64,000 nucleotides of DNA from Clostridiales bacterium. GTDB lineage: Bacteria; Bacillota; Clostridia; Saccharofermentanales; Saccharofermentanaceae. Positions 17,292 to 25,971 of the stretch are shown here, piece by piece (positions within the stretch are counted from its first letter, which is position 1; the number at the start of each line of letters is the position of its first letter). A program made the position numbers and the translations under genes. The DNA is taken from contig JAGAXM010000006.1 in assembly GCA_017940895.1 (NCBI GenBank), positions 62,001 through 126,000 of the forward strand, read 5' to 3'. The notes below the pieces were generated by a model. It searched no databases, was not told the origin of the DNA, and saw only the letters and a program-made list of their open reading frames with translations.

Positions 17292-19002
17292 TGTCTTCCT
17301 CCTCGAAAGTCTTCTGAATCTGCTCGTAATCAACCCTTCCGTATTTCTCTGTCGGCAAATACGCCATAAATACATACTCATCGGGACACATGGGCTCAAC
17401 AAGCTCCATCCTGCACGTGTTCTCGATATTATCCTTAAGTTCGTTTAACTTATCGTTATTGAACAGGTACTCCTGCTCCGGCATTACAGCCACCTTGATC
17501 CTGATCTCGCCGTCACGCTCAAGCGGCACCGCGCAGCAGTTCGACACGCCGATGATATTCCTAATCGTATCCTCGATAAACTGAGGATAAACATGCATGC
17601 CTCCCCTGTCGAAAACCCTTCGTCTCGTGCCTGAATAGAAGAAGACTCCGTCCTCGCCTTCGTAACCTAAGTCACCCGTCAGGATCCACGTCCTGCCCTT
17701 GATCTTTCTTACAACGGTACTGGTATCGTCATCCGCCTCTATGTAGCCGAGCATCGGTGACGGTGTATGGATCGCGACGACGCCGGTCTGTCCGTGTGTG
17801 ACCTCGGCATCAAGATCGGGATTTACGATCTTGATATCTACCCCCGGCATCGGGATACCGAGAACAGAGGGTCTTAGCTCCTCATCGGGAATGAACATCG
17901 CAACTGAACAGGTCTCCGTTATACCGTACAGTCTGATTATTCTCGGACTTAATCCGTAGTTATTGAAGAATGCCCTTATCCTGTGATAATCAAGACCGGT
18001 CATGATATTGCCGCAGGAGAATATCGCTTTGATTCCCCGGAGTGCCTTTCCTCTTATCATCTTGCTGTCGATAAGGGACGTGATCATCTGCGGATAACCG
18101 ATAATGATATCAGGCTTATAGAAATTGATATCGTGTCCCGAGAACTCGAGTTCTTTCTGTGTGTTTATAAGATACGTGTGTCCGTTAAGAAGCGTGGTAT
18201 GGAGCGCGAAGCAAAGTCCGTACGAGAAGTCCATTCTGATAAACGAGAATACACGCTTAGGGTCGTTGCCCATTGTAAATGCGGAAAGCTTAGCCTGGGC
18301 ATTTAAGGCACGCGAGCTTATCTTAACGTAGTTGACGTTCCCCGCAGCAACGCCGCTTGTAAAATATACCGCGGGCTCATCCGGATCCATGGGGAAAGAT
18401 ACGTCGGGAAGATCTTCCCTGTAAAGATCCTTCCACATAACAACCTGAGGTCCGTAAGGTCCCTGTATGCTCTCGGGCTCGAACTTCTCATGCATTCGAA
18501 GATCCCACATATTGGGGTTAAGAAGATCGCTTTGCAAAGAATAGTCCGTGCTCTTGGCAAGGATGATCATCCTGATCGGAGTATGTCTGAACATCTCCTT
18601 GTAGCGGTCGAATACCTCCACCGTGAAGATCATGTGGGATGCCTTAAGGGCAAATCCCAACTTCTGATATACATCGGGCCTTGCGTTACGCATTACAAAG
18701 CATACGGAAGCGCCGATCTTGTTAAGGGCATAGAAAGCGATGATCTGATGAGGCATCCTTCTGCACGAGATCATGACTCTGCTTCCGGGTCTTACTTCAT
18801 TCGCCGCAAGAACGGCAGCATACCTGTCGATGTGATCGAGAAGCTCTTTGTAAGTGAACTTTCGCTTACCGAACTCGAGCGCGGTCCTGTCGGCATACTT
18901 AAACGCAGCCTCGCGGAAAGCTTCATATACACTCTTGTTCTCATCAAAATCCGGGGTGAATACATCCCCCCCGTAAAACTTGCTCCACTTGTTCTCGATC
19001 AA
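17272..19002 (-). CDS. AMP-binding (acyl-CoA synthetase/ligase-like) protein, degenerate
   Basis: 576 aa if it starts at TTG 19002. An ATG at 19050 is in frame, but it lies upstream of the predicted transcription start, whereas GGAAAGGGAT sits 7 nt before the TTG. ANL-superfamily fold: RLYGITET (A5), WILTGDLGYEGEDG (A7), RRRVFDRGGMHVYPQ (A8). The P-loop is atypical (FTSGVAAGNVNYVK rather than TSGTTGxPKG), and the C-terminal catalytic lysine segment reads PTEKYGRVDY, with Arg where the family has Lys. Adenylation may therefore be lost or altered. It shares a transcript with the DUF885 lipoprotein. Confidence 0.8.
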   Translation of the reverse strand: MIENKWSKFYGGDVFTPDFDENKSVYEAFREAAFKYADRTALEFGKRKFTYKELLDHIDRYAAVLAANEVRPGSRVMISCRRMPHQIIAFYALNKIGASVCFVMRNARPDVYQKLGFALKASHMIFTVEVFDRYKEMFRHTPIRMIILAKSTDYSLQSDLLNPNMWDLRMHEKFEPESIQGPYGPQVVMWKDLYREDLPDVSFPMDPDEPAVYFTSGVAAGNVNYVKISSRALNAQAKLSAFTMGNDPKRVFSFIRMDFSYGLCFALHTTLLNGHTYLINTQKELEFSGHDINFYKPDIIIGYPQMITSLIDSKMIRGKALRGIKAIFSCGNIMTGLDYHRIRAFFNNYGLSPRIIRLYGITETCSVAMFIPDEELRPSVLGIPMPGVDIKIVNPDLDAEVTHGQTGVVAIHTPSPMLGYIEADDDTSTVVRKIKGRTWILTGDLGYEGEDGVFFYSGTRRRVFDRGGMHVYPQFIEDTIRNIIGVSNCCAVPLERDGEIRIKVAVMPEQEYLFNNDKLNELKDNIENTCRMELVEPMCPDEYVFMAYLPTEKYGRVDYEQIQKTFEEEDNEQEDS

Positions 19003-19035
19003 TGTACTATCCCTTTCCTGAAACAGTCTGTTGTC

Positions 19036-19064
19036 ATTATACAGTCGCATTATAATAACGTAAA
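19036..19064 (-). promoter_or_regulatory. Promoter of the AMP-binding/DUF885 operon
   Basis: Minus-strand TTTACG (19059-19064), 17-bp spacer, TATAAT (19036-19041). Start point is expected near 19029, downstream of the ATG at 19050, which supports the TTG start at 19002. Confidence 0.65.
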
Positions 19065-19066
19065 GT

Positions 19067-19095
19067 TTGACATAGGCGCCCCGGCGTGTTAGATT
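19067..19095 (+). promoter_or_regulatory. Promoter of dapL leader
   Basis: TTGACA (19067-19072), 17-bp spacer, TAGATT (19090-19095) preceded by TGT (extended -10). Divergent to and nearly back-to-back with the AMP-binding gene promoter. Predicted start is at or next to 19101, the first base of a mini-ORF. Confidence 0.7.
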
Positions 19096-19100
19096 TGCAC

Positions 19101-19130
19101 ATGAACAACGGCGTTCATAACGGACCTTAA
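19101..19130 (+). CDS. Candidate leaderless leader peptide of dapL
   Basis: A nine-codon reading frame (MNNGVHNGP, then TAA) that begins 5 nt after the -10 hexamer, with no ribosome site. Its first six bases also form one arm of a hairpin that competes with the downstream terminator stem. It may be a translated sensor or chance; the peptide has three Asn codons and no Lys. Confidence 0.35.
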   Translation: MNNGVHNGP

Positions 19131-19154
19131 CGGGTGCGGTATGGGCGCTTTTTT
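19111..19154 (+). terminator. Candidate attenuator terminator in dapL leader
   Basis: A 9-bp stem with two G-U pairs (19111-19119 with 19140-19148), 20-nt loop, followed by six T then ATTT. It lies between the promoter and the dapL ribosome site. The alternative hairpin 19101-19106/19113-19118 (ATGAAC with GTTCAT) shares bases with its 5' arm, so the two are mutually exclusive. Confidence 0.55.
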
Positions 19155-19201
19155 ATTTGAATTTTGATCATAAAGATCACCGCGAAAGGAAACAGGGGAC
19201 C

Positions 19202-20395
19202 ATGAACATCAACACAAACACGAACTTTAATAACATCAAGCAGACATATCTTTTTTCCGAAATAGCGGCAAGAGTAAGAGCTTACGAAGCAGAGCATCCG
19301 GATGCTAAGATAATCCGCATGGGCATAGGAGACGTCACACTCCCGCTTCCCGAAGAAGTTGTTAATGCCATGGTTAAAGCATGTCAGGAGATGGGCGTTA
19401 AGGAGACCTTCAGAGGATATCCGCCGGAGTACGGCTACGGATTCTTAAGAGATGCCATCTCCATCCACTACGCAGACCTCGGAGTCTCGATCGCTCCCGA
19501 TTCGATATTCGTTTCCGACGGCGCCAAGAGCGACCTCGGCAACCTCGTAGACATCTTCGGCAACAACCCGGTCATCATCCCTGATCCCGTCTACCCCGTA
19601 TATGTTGATTCCAACACAATGAGCGGAAATAAGATCACTTACATCAACGGCACAAAAGAGAACGGCTTCCTCCCTTCTCCCGCGGAGCTTCCCGAAGGAG
19701 ATCATAAGGGATCCGTCATCTACCTTTGTTCCCCGAACAACCCCACAGGAGCCGTATACGACAAGAAGGCACTCACGGCATGGGTAGACTTCGCGGTCAG
19801 CACGGGAAGCCTTATCATCTACGATTCGGCGTACGAAGCATTCATCGCAGAAGACGATATCCCTCACACGATCTATGAGATACCCGGAGCATACGAGTGT
19901 GCGATCGAAGTATGCTCCTTCTCGAAGTTCGCAGGCTTCACGGGGGTAAGATGCGGCTGGACCGTCATCCCCGATTCCCTTAAGTCAGGCGAGGCTTCCA
20001 TCGCGGCATTGTGGAAGAGACGTCAGGCTACCAAGTTCAACGGCGTATCCTATCCCGTTCAGAGAGCCGCCGAAGCGGCACTGTCCGATGAAGGCATCAG
20101 CGCATGCGTTAAGAACATCAACTACTACAAGGAGAATGCGAAGCTCATAACAGACCTTCTCAACGAGAAGGGCATCTTCTACACAGGCGGAAGCAACTCC
20201 CCTTACGTATGGCTCGAGTGCCCCGAGGGTGTCGGCTCATGGGAATTCTTCGATAAGCTCTTAAACGAAGTTCAGATCGTCGGCACACCGGGAGAAGGCT
20301 TCGGCAAGGGCGGCGACAGATACTTCAGGATCACCGCTTTCGGCTCGCGCGAAAATACCATGGAAGCGGTCGAGAGACTAAGAAACATACTGTAA
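19202..20395 (+). CDS. dapL: LL-diaminopimelate aminotransferase
   Basis: 397 aa from ATG 19202, which has AGGGGA upstream; an earlier in-frame ATG lacks one. Class I/II PLP aminotransferase with LFSEIAARV and MGIGDVTLPLPEEV at the N-terminus, as in DapL, and the Schiff-base lysine in CSFSKFAGFTGVR. It converts tetrahydrodipicolinate directly to LL-diaminopimelate for lysine and peptidoglycan, bypassing the acetyl/succinyl route. Expression is probably controlled by the leader upstream (promoter 19067, terminator 19111-19154). Confidence 0.92.
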   Translation: MNINTNTNFNNIKQTYLFSEIAARVRAYEAEHPDAKIIRMGIGDVTLPLPEEVVNAMVKACQEMGVKETFRGYPPEYGYGFLRDAISIHYADLGVSIAPDSIFVSDGAKSDLGNLVDIFGNNPVIIPDPVYPVYVDSNTMSGNKITYINGTKENGFLPSPAELPEGDHKGSVIYLCSPNNPTGAVYDKKALTAWVDFAVSTGSLIIYDSAYEAFIAEDDIPHTIYEIPGAYECAIEVCSFSKFAGFTGVRCGWTVIPDSLKSGEASIAALWKRRQATKFNGVSYPVQRAAEAALSDEGISACVKNINYYKENAKLITDLLNEKGIFYTGGSNSPYVWLECPEGVGSWEFFDKLLNEVQIVGTPGEGFGKGGDRYFRITAFGSRENTMEAVERLRNIL

Positions 20396-20468
20396 ACCCG
20401 TTCCAAAAGGGCTTATTTTTCCCAAAAATCGGGACAATAATCGGTCTCATGCATCAAGCCTGCCGTGA

Positions 20469-20474
20469 TATACT
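20469..20474 (+). promoter_or_regulatory. Extended -10 of radA, leaderless architecture
   Basis: TATACT preceded by TGA, ending 6 nt before the radA ATG, so transcription should begin at the A of the start codon. No Shine-Dalgarno and no good -35. Confidence 0.5.
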
Positions 20475-20480
20475 TGCTGT

Positions 20481-21878
20481 ATGGCTAAGAAGAACGTGAC
20501 ATTTTTCTGCAAGGAATGCGGATATGAGACTGCCGGTTGGATGGGCAAGTGCCCGGGATGCGGCAGCTTCAATACATTGGTCGAATCAACGACCGTAACA
20601 GGATCGGGCAAGTCTTCCAATACGAAGAGCGAATCACCCGCCTTCAAGGCGTCCTCATACTCATGGACAGACAGGCGAGAGACCGTAAGGCTTAATGAAG
20701 CCGGCAAAGAAGATTATGTAAGATTATCCACCGGCATTGAGCAGCTCGATGTTCTGTTCGGAGGCGGCATAACCGACGGATCCGTTACTTTGCTCGGAGG
20801 CGAACCCGGCATCGGCAAGTCCACCATTCTTCTGCAGCTTGCAGATACTTTCGCAGGCGAAGGCGATATCCTTTATGTATCGGGCGAGGAGTCCCCTGCA
20901 CAGATCAAGATGAGAGCCGACAGACTTAATGTAAAGGGAAGCAATATCATCATCTGTGCGCAGACTTGTTTCGAGGTCATAGCGGAAGAACTTTCCAACA
21001 CGAAGCCGTCGCTTTGCATCATAGACTCGATCCAGACACTCTATTCCGAGAACGTCAACGGAACCCCCGGCAGCGTCTCACAGGCAAGAGAAGTTACCGC
21101 AGGTCTTATCAGGATCGCGAAGAGTAACGGTCTTCCGATCATACTCGTAGGACACGTCACGAAGGACGGCGCCATCGCAGGTCCTAAGACGCTCGAGCAC
21201 ATGGTAGATACAGTACTCTATTTCGAGGGAGACAACACAGGAGCCTACAGAATCTTAAGATCGGTCAAGAACAGATTCGGAAGATCCGGCGAGCTTGCAT
21301 TCTTCGAGATGACACAGCACGGATTAAAGTCCGTCGACAGTTCGAACGCGCTTCTTATAAGCGGACGCCCGCTCGAAGCACCGGGATCGGCTATCACGTC
21401 GGCGATGGAAGGAGCCAGAGCGCTCACGATAGAGATACAGGCACTTGCAGCGGATACATGTTACGGCACGCCTCAGAGAATGACGTCAGGTCCCGACAGA
21501 TCGAGAGCATCCATGCTGCTCGCAGTTGCCGAACAGCAGTTCAAACTTAACCTTAATACCAAGGATGTATTCATCAATATCATCGGCGGACTTCGCATTA
21601 CCGACCCCGCCTGCGACCTTGCACTTATCATGTCGGTCGTATCTTCGGCAAGAGGAATCCCGCTTAAGCCCGATACGATGATCCTCGGAGAAGTCGGTCT
21701 TACGGGCGAGCTTCGTCCCGTATCTTCACTTAATCTGCGCATAGAAGAAGCCGGCAGACTCGGGATCAGGAATATCGTTCTTCCTTCATCCTGCAAGAAC
21801 GCGGTAAAGAACCCGGGCAATACGGAATTCTTCTTCATCGACAATGTATCGGAGGCTACAGATGTCCTTTTCTCATAA
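20481..21878 (+). CDS. radA: DNA repair protein RadA
   Basis: 465 aa, full length. N-terminal C4 zinc finger (CKECGYETAGWMGKCPGC), RecA-like ATPase with Walker A GGEPGIGKST, the RadA-specific KNRFG motif and a C-terminal Lon-protease-like domain (LNLRIEEAGRLGIRN). It promotes branch migration in recombinational repair, in the cytoplasm. No ribosome binding site precedes the ATG, and an extended -10 ends 6 nt upstream, suggesting a leaderless mRNA. The end overlaps ispD by 17 bp. Confidence 0.96.
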   Translation: MAKKNVTFFCKECGYETAGWMGKCPGCGSFNTLVESTTVTGSGKSSNTKSESPAFKASSYSWTDRRETVRLNEAGKEDYVRLSTGIEQLDVLFGGGITDGSVTLLGGEPGIGKSTILLQLADTFAGEGDILYVSGEESPAQIKMRADRLNVKGSNIIICAQTCFEVIAEELSNTKPSLCIIDSIQTLYSENVNGTPGSVSQAREVTAGLIRIAKSNGLPIILVGHVTKDGAIAGPKTLEHMVDTVLYFEGDNTGAYRILRSVKNRFGRSGELAFFEMTQHGLKSVDSSNALLISGRPLEAPGSAITSAMEGARALTIEIQALAADTCYGTPQRMTSGPDRSRASMLLAVAEQQFKLNLNTKDVFINIIGGLRITDPACDLALIMSVVSSARGIPLKPDTMILGEVGLTGELRPVSSLNLRIEEAGRLGIRNIVLPSSCKNAVKNPGNTEFFFIDNVSEATDVLFS

Positions 21879-22608
21879 GAAACTCTATGTGATCTTCCCT
21901 GCCGCAGGCTCTGGTACAAGAATGAAGTCCGATAAGAATAAGCTTCTTATGGAAGTGGGCAGCATTCCCGTGATAGACAGGACCTTAACGGCATTCAGGA
22001 AGTTTGCCGATGAATCCGGTATTGAGCTTCACAGCATACTCGTTGTATCTCCGGGTAAGACTGAAGAGTGGGCATCTTATATCAAGGATAGAGATTATGC
22101 CTCGATCGTAGACACGATCACGGAAGGCGGCGACACACGTACGAAGTCCGTAGGCAACGGAGTATCATCTCTCAGCGATCCCGACTTCCCTGTGCCCGGT
22201 CCTGATGATGCAGTCTTCATACACGACGCGGCAAGGTGCCTCATCGATTCAGATTCTCTTTTAAGATGTCTTGAAGCCATCTCGGACGACGGCACCGATG
22301 TATGTGTAAGCGGAGTTAAGACCAAGAACACGATCAAGATGGTAAAGAGCGGAACAACATTTGTAGAATCCACTCCGGACCGAGATCTGCTTTACGAAGT
22401 GCAGACACCTCAGTGTTTCAAATATTCTGTTCTTAAAGAATGTTATGAAAGAGCTCAGACGGACGGCTTCGAAGCCACCGATGATACGGCGCTTGCCGAG
22501 CACTACGGTTATAAAGTCAGGATTATCGAGGGTTCTTATTCGAATATAAAGATCACGACACCCGAAGACATCGTGATCGCTGAAGCTCTTTTGAAAAACA
22601 TGCAATAA
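21862..22608 (+). CDS. ispD: 2-C-methyl-D-erythritol 4-phosphate cytidylyltransferase
   Basis: 248 aa from ATG 21862, with GGAGG 6 nt upstream inside radA. Nucleotidyltransferase signature PAAGSGTRMKSDKNKLLMEV, then HDAARCL and TPQCFKYSVL as in IspD. It transfers CMP to methylerythritol phosphate in the MEP isoprenoid pathway; ispF is nearby at 25972. The 17-bp overlap with radA implies co-transcription and coupling. No clear terminator follows, only the AT-rich gap. Confidence 0.93.
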   Translation: MSFSHKKLYVIFPAAGSGTRMKSDKNKLLMEVGSIPVIDRTLTAFRKFADESGIELHSILVVSPGKTEEWASYIKDRDYASIVDTITEGGDTRTKSVGNGVSSLSDPDFPVPGPDDAVFIHDAARCLIDSDSLLRCLEAISDDGTDVCVSGVKTKNTIKMVKSGTTFVESTPDRDLLYEVQTPQCFKYSVLKECYERAQTDGFEATDDTALAEHYGYKVRIIEGSYSNIKITTPEDIVIAEALLKNMQ

Positions 22609-22860
22609 AACCTGATTTTTCAAAAGCGACACATGCGCAAGAGTTCAATATATAAGTTCTCGAAAAAGGGGTTTTTAGTATACAAACACAGGGATAAAAA
22701 TATACTAGATGATCGAATATCCGTAACTTATATACAAATTCCGTAATCGCGTATATAAAAGTCAACAAACAGACTGTTATATATACTTTCACTCTGTTTT
22801 TCGTATATAACAAAGCTTTAGAAGCAGTTTTTATATATTCGCACGTCTGTGAAATGATAA
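22609..22860. other. AT-rich gap with recurring TATATA-type motifs
   Basis: No gene is visible. The stretch carries about eight TATATA/TATACA-like motifs at roughly 20-40 bp spacing (near 22650, 22680, 22700, 22730, 22750, 22777, 22803, 22830). It could be curved promoter DNA for the structured element to its right or simply a degenerate spacer. Confidence 0.4.
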
Positions 22861-23020
22861 AGGGGCTTCTCTTTGTTGAGACAACCCCCTCACATTACCA
22901 ATTTGTATAGATTCCGACGACCGGGTAAGATTTTCTCTCACCCCTCGGTCTGCCACCGGAGTTGCGTTCCTGAACCCGTGTATCAGAAGGACCGTGAAGA
23001 CCGCCGCTTACCTTATCAAG
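22861..23020. ncRNA. Putative structured RNA, strand and family undetermined
   Basis: GC-rich, pairing-rich island between convergent ispD and gtrA-like genes. Nested perfect pairings are visible: GGTAAG (22924-22929) with CTTACC (23007-23012), CGGTCT with AGACCG inside it, plus a local hairpin over 22923-22943 and a GGGG...CCCC hairpin at 22862-22889. On the minus strand the last of these could act as a terminator. I considered 6S RNA but could not confirm it, and no riboswitch consensus fits. No protein frame is convincing. Confidence 0.35.
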
Positions 23021-23028
23021 TTTCTCGA

Positions 23029-23445
23029 TTATTTTTTCTTAAAGACTACGAGTTTACTTAATACGTAATTTAATATGATCACGATGATGTTGGATGCAGC
23101 CTTAAGGATTATCTCGGGTCCGTGCATCACATCGACTCCGATGAACATGATGAGAAGATCGAGTCCGCCTGTTGCAAGACGGGCAGCCATGAATTTGATC
23201 AGCTCGGAGATGACGGTCTTCGCATCCATGCTCTTGCTGTCGAATACATAGAGCTTATTGGTGATGAATGCGAACAATACCGCGAGGATCCAGGCGATGA
23301 TGTTACTCGGTACATTCGCGATGCCGAGTTTACGGTAGCAGACCGCATAAGTGACGATGTTGATGACAGTCGTCAGAACTCCGAAGATCCCGTAGAAAAT
23401 AAATCCTTTGTATTTAATCAGCAGCGCCTTGATCTTTTCCCACAT
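23029..23445 (-). CDS. GtrA family membrane protein
   Basis: 138 aa with four hydrophobic helices and the GtrA pattern FIFYGIFGVLTTVINIVTYA at the N-terminus and LDLLIMFIGVD in the middle. GtrA proteins are small flippase-type partners of polyprenyl-phosphate glycosyltransferases such as the GT2 genes at 4976 and 7057. The stop overlaps a run of Lys codons, and the start is 6 bp downstream of the DUF2142 gene stop, with GAGG as ribosome site, so the two are co-transcribed. Confidence 0.88.
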   Translation of the reverse strand: MWEKIKALLIKYKGFIFYGIFGVLTTVINIVTYAVCYRKLGIANVPSNIIAWILAVLFAFITNKLYVFDSKSMDAKTVISELIKFMAARLATGGLDLLIMFIGVDVMHGPEIILKAASNIIVIILNYVLSKLVVFKKK

Positions 23446-23451
23446 CGCGCA

Positions 23452-25968
23452 TTACCTCGCAAGATAAAGCTTCATCATCATATACATCATGATGAGAGTA
23501 AAAATAACATATACATTGATGCATGAATCCATCACCTGAGTTTTGACTTCATCAGATGCATTCTCACGAGTCTTCTTAAGACCGAACTTTGTCACCGCCA
23601 GTATCAGTAAAGACATCATCGGGAAAAGATATCTTCCCTGCACACCGTAGATCATTCCGGATCCTGCGGGCGTATACGAAAGAAGCATCGCAGGCGTAAG
23701 TACAAACGAGAGAAGAGCAATCACAACAAATACGATGCGGTCACGCTTCTCAAGCTCGAGCGTATCCTTCTCCAATGTCGCATAAACAAGGACCGCAAAG
23801 AACGCACCGATAACAGTAACCTCGCTTAACGTAGCTTCAAGATAACTCAATTCCTTACCGAGTGCTTGGAACATATATGTATCGCCGAACCACTGGAATG
23901 TCGATACAAGCATCCTTAAGTAATCAACAGGGTGCTGATAAGCAAATGCAGTCATCATGTTGCCGCTGTTCTCCTCGCCGAACTGGAACAGTTCATCCGA
24001 AGGAAGTATCTTATCGAACAGCAAAACCGTAAGAAGAGCGGCACCGATGATCGAGCATACCGTGATGACCGACTTTTTGTCCTTCTTAACGAGTATAAGA
24101 ACCATAGGCAGGAGCAAAAGCAGACTGCCGCCCTTTACCGCTCCTAAAACAACAGCCCAGAGTATAGCCTCAATGAGCGCTCCCCTGCTGTATTCATAAC
24201 GAAGCTTCAGTATTATCGCCGCGAAGCTTAAGGATGTGATGAATACCATCGCATCATATGAGAAAGAGCTGCTCATCATCAGGGATACCGGAAGAAGCGC
24301 AAGGCCTGCAAATACAGACTTGCCAACAGGCGTATTCTGAATTGCACGGTGACCGGCAAAGATAAACACAGCAAGTATAAAGAGACGGCCGATGAGGATC
24401 ATCATCGACGAATTAAATCCTGCCAGCCTCGCCAGACTCATGCCGACAGCCTGAGGGAACCAGTTAATGAATGAGTAGTACTTCATCTTATCCTCATGAG
24501 GAAGGAAGTCAACCAAGCTCCTGTCGCCCGCCTTTTCGCGCAGTCCGTGAAGCATGTATGAGATTCCCTCAAGATCGGGCTTTCTCTCGCTCCACCAGTT
24601 GATACTGTTATAAAGAACCCCGTCGCACGGTCTTCCAAACCACTCAAGCCTGCCGTTAATGCCCATAAGGAGATTGGAGATCCTGTATGCCGCAGGGAAA
24701 TGTGCACCCGCATCGGGAACATTCCAAGGCTGGAAGAAGATCAGGTACAAAACCGAAAGCGGAATCACCGTAACGAGGAAGAAAACCTCGACCGAAAGCT
24801 TGTTGTACTTTCTTAGGATGTTAAGTGCAACCACATACAGGAAAAGCATTGCTATCGCGAACGAAGCGATCTTGATGCCGAGGTCGGAATGCCTTATTCC
24901 CGCATAAGTAATAACAGGTGTCGCACCCTCTTCAACGGGAGATGCGATCTCAACGTTAAGCACCTGCTCACCGCTTAAGTTAACGATACGCACAGTGTAG
25001 TCGCCTAAGTCAAAGTACCTCTCGCCGAGAAGTGAATACTTGGTGCTTAACATCATGCAAAGTCTGCCTGTCGACACGCGCCAGTCTGGCGATACAGGGC
25101 AGTCTTCGAAGTATGTCTTACCTGTTGTTGTGTTGGTCAGTGACACTGAATAATCAGACGCATTATCGCCCGATGTAAATATCTCGAGTTCCTCAAACTT
25201 ATCACCGTAATAAGAGAATGTGTACTCCTTTGCTTCACCGGGATTGATCGTATCCCACACATCAGTAGATGAAGGAATGGGAGCCGAGTGAAGACGCGTC
25301 GTGATCCTCGGGAACAGGTCGAACTCGAAGATGAAGATGATAAGTACAGAAACAAGACCTATAACGATCATATTAAGAAGAGACTTCTCGAGAAGTCCGC
25401 CCTTAACGATGAGAAGAACGTAGCCCAAGATAAACACAACCGTCATGACGGCAAACCACTTAAGGCACTTTCCGGAATCATATGTCTTTATGTAGCATGA
25501 GAGGTTGCCCGTAGATGCGGAACCTACCGCGATATTATTTTCCTCCCCCTCGAACGCCTCGGTAATGCGGACAGTATATGTGCTGTCGGAGTTAAGACGA
25601 ATGCCGTCCCGAGCCTCGAACTCGCGGATCGCGTTATCGAGAAGCTCGGAAGCTTCGATGTTCCAGCTTGTGATCACTTCACCGCCTGATAACAGCTCGA
25701 CTGTAACATCACCTTCGTTTACTCTCGCATTGGTAGCAAAGGTTACTGCAACTGACTTAAGCACGGGATTTGAACCCGGTGCGGGAAGATCCTGTGACAC
25801 GGGCTTGCCGCTTTCAAGCTGCACGAAAGTTTCTGTCGGATAGTAGTAATTCGAATCGGTATAAACAGCCTTCGACTGCCAGAAGAGCATCACGATGATA
25901 AGCACGCCTATGATTGCAGCCGCGATTATCCTGATGGTCTTGTTCTTGTCGATGGTGTTAAGCTTCAT
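23452..25968 (-). CDS. DUF2142-type polytopic membrane protein (putative GT-C)
   Basis: 838 aa. The N-terminal anchor (residues ~13-31) is followed by a predicted extracytoplasmic beta-rich domain, two further helices and a second beta-rich domain (~235-355), then ten or more helices. QPWNVPDAGAHFPAAYRI matches the Asp-His region of DUF2142 proteins, and GVQGRYLFPMMSLLIL the C-terminal signature. DUF2142 members occur in capsule and wall-glycan loci and are thought to be GT-C transferases. It is co-transcribed with the GtrA-like gene, 3 bp after ispF, so it may use a polyprenyl-phosphate sugar. Confidence 0.8.
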   Translation of the reverse strand: MKLNTIDKNKTIRIIAAAIIGVLIIVMLFWQSKAVYTDSNYYYPTETFVQLESGKPVSQDLPAPGSNPVLKSVAVTFATNARVNEGDVTVELLSGGEVITSWNIEASELLDNAIREFEARDGIRLNSDSTYTVRITEAFEGEENNIAVGSASTGNLSCYIKTYDSGKCLKWFAVMTVVFILGYVLLIVKGGLLEKSLLNMIVIGLVSVLIIFIFEFDLFPRITTRLHSAPIPSSTDVWDTINPGEAKEYTFSYYGDKFEELEIFTSGDNASDYSVSLTNTTTGKTYFEDCPVSPDWRVSTGRLCMMLSTKYSLLGERYFDLGDYTVRIVNLSGEQVLNVEIASPVEEGATPVITYAGIRHSDLGIKIASFAIAMLFLYVVALNILRKYNKLSVEVFFLVTVIPLSVLYLIFFQPWNVPDAGAHFPAAYRISNLLMGINGRLEWFGRPCDGVLYNSINWWSERKPDLEGISYMLHGLREKAGDRSLVDFLPHEDKMKYYSFINWFPQAVGMSLARLAGFNSSMMILIGRLFILAVFIFAGHRAIQNTPVGKSVFAGLALLPVSLMMSSSFSYDAMVFITSLSFAAIILKLRYEYSRGALIEAILWAVVLGAVKGGSLLLLLPMVLILVKKDKKSVITVCSIIGAALLTVLLFDKILPSDELFQFGEENSGNMMTAFAYQHPVDYLRMLVSTFQWFGDTYMFQALGKELSYLEATLSEVTVIGAFFAVLVYATLEKDTLELEKRDRIVFVVIALLSFVLTPAMLLSYTPAGSGMIYGVQGRYLFPMMSLLILAVTKFGLKKTRENASDEVKTQVMDSCINVYVIFTLIMMYMMMKLYLAR

Positions 25969-25971
25969 GTT

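Noticed and set aside
19003..19050. ATG 19050 as start of the AMP-binding gene
   Set aside because: It lies upstream of the predicted transcription start and has no SD; the TTG at 19002 has GGAAAGGGAT at good spacing.
19073..19148. A riboswitch closed by GGCGCCC...GGGCGC upstream of dapL
   Set aside because: The 5' arm falls inside the 17-bp spacer of the dapL promoter and would not be transcribed; a shorter stem within the leader explains the terminator better.
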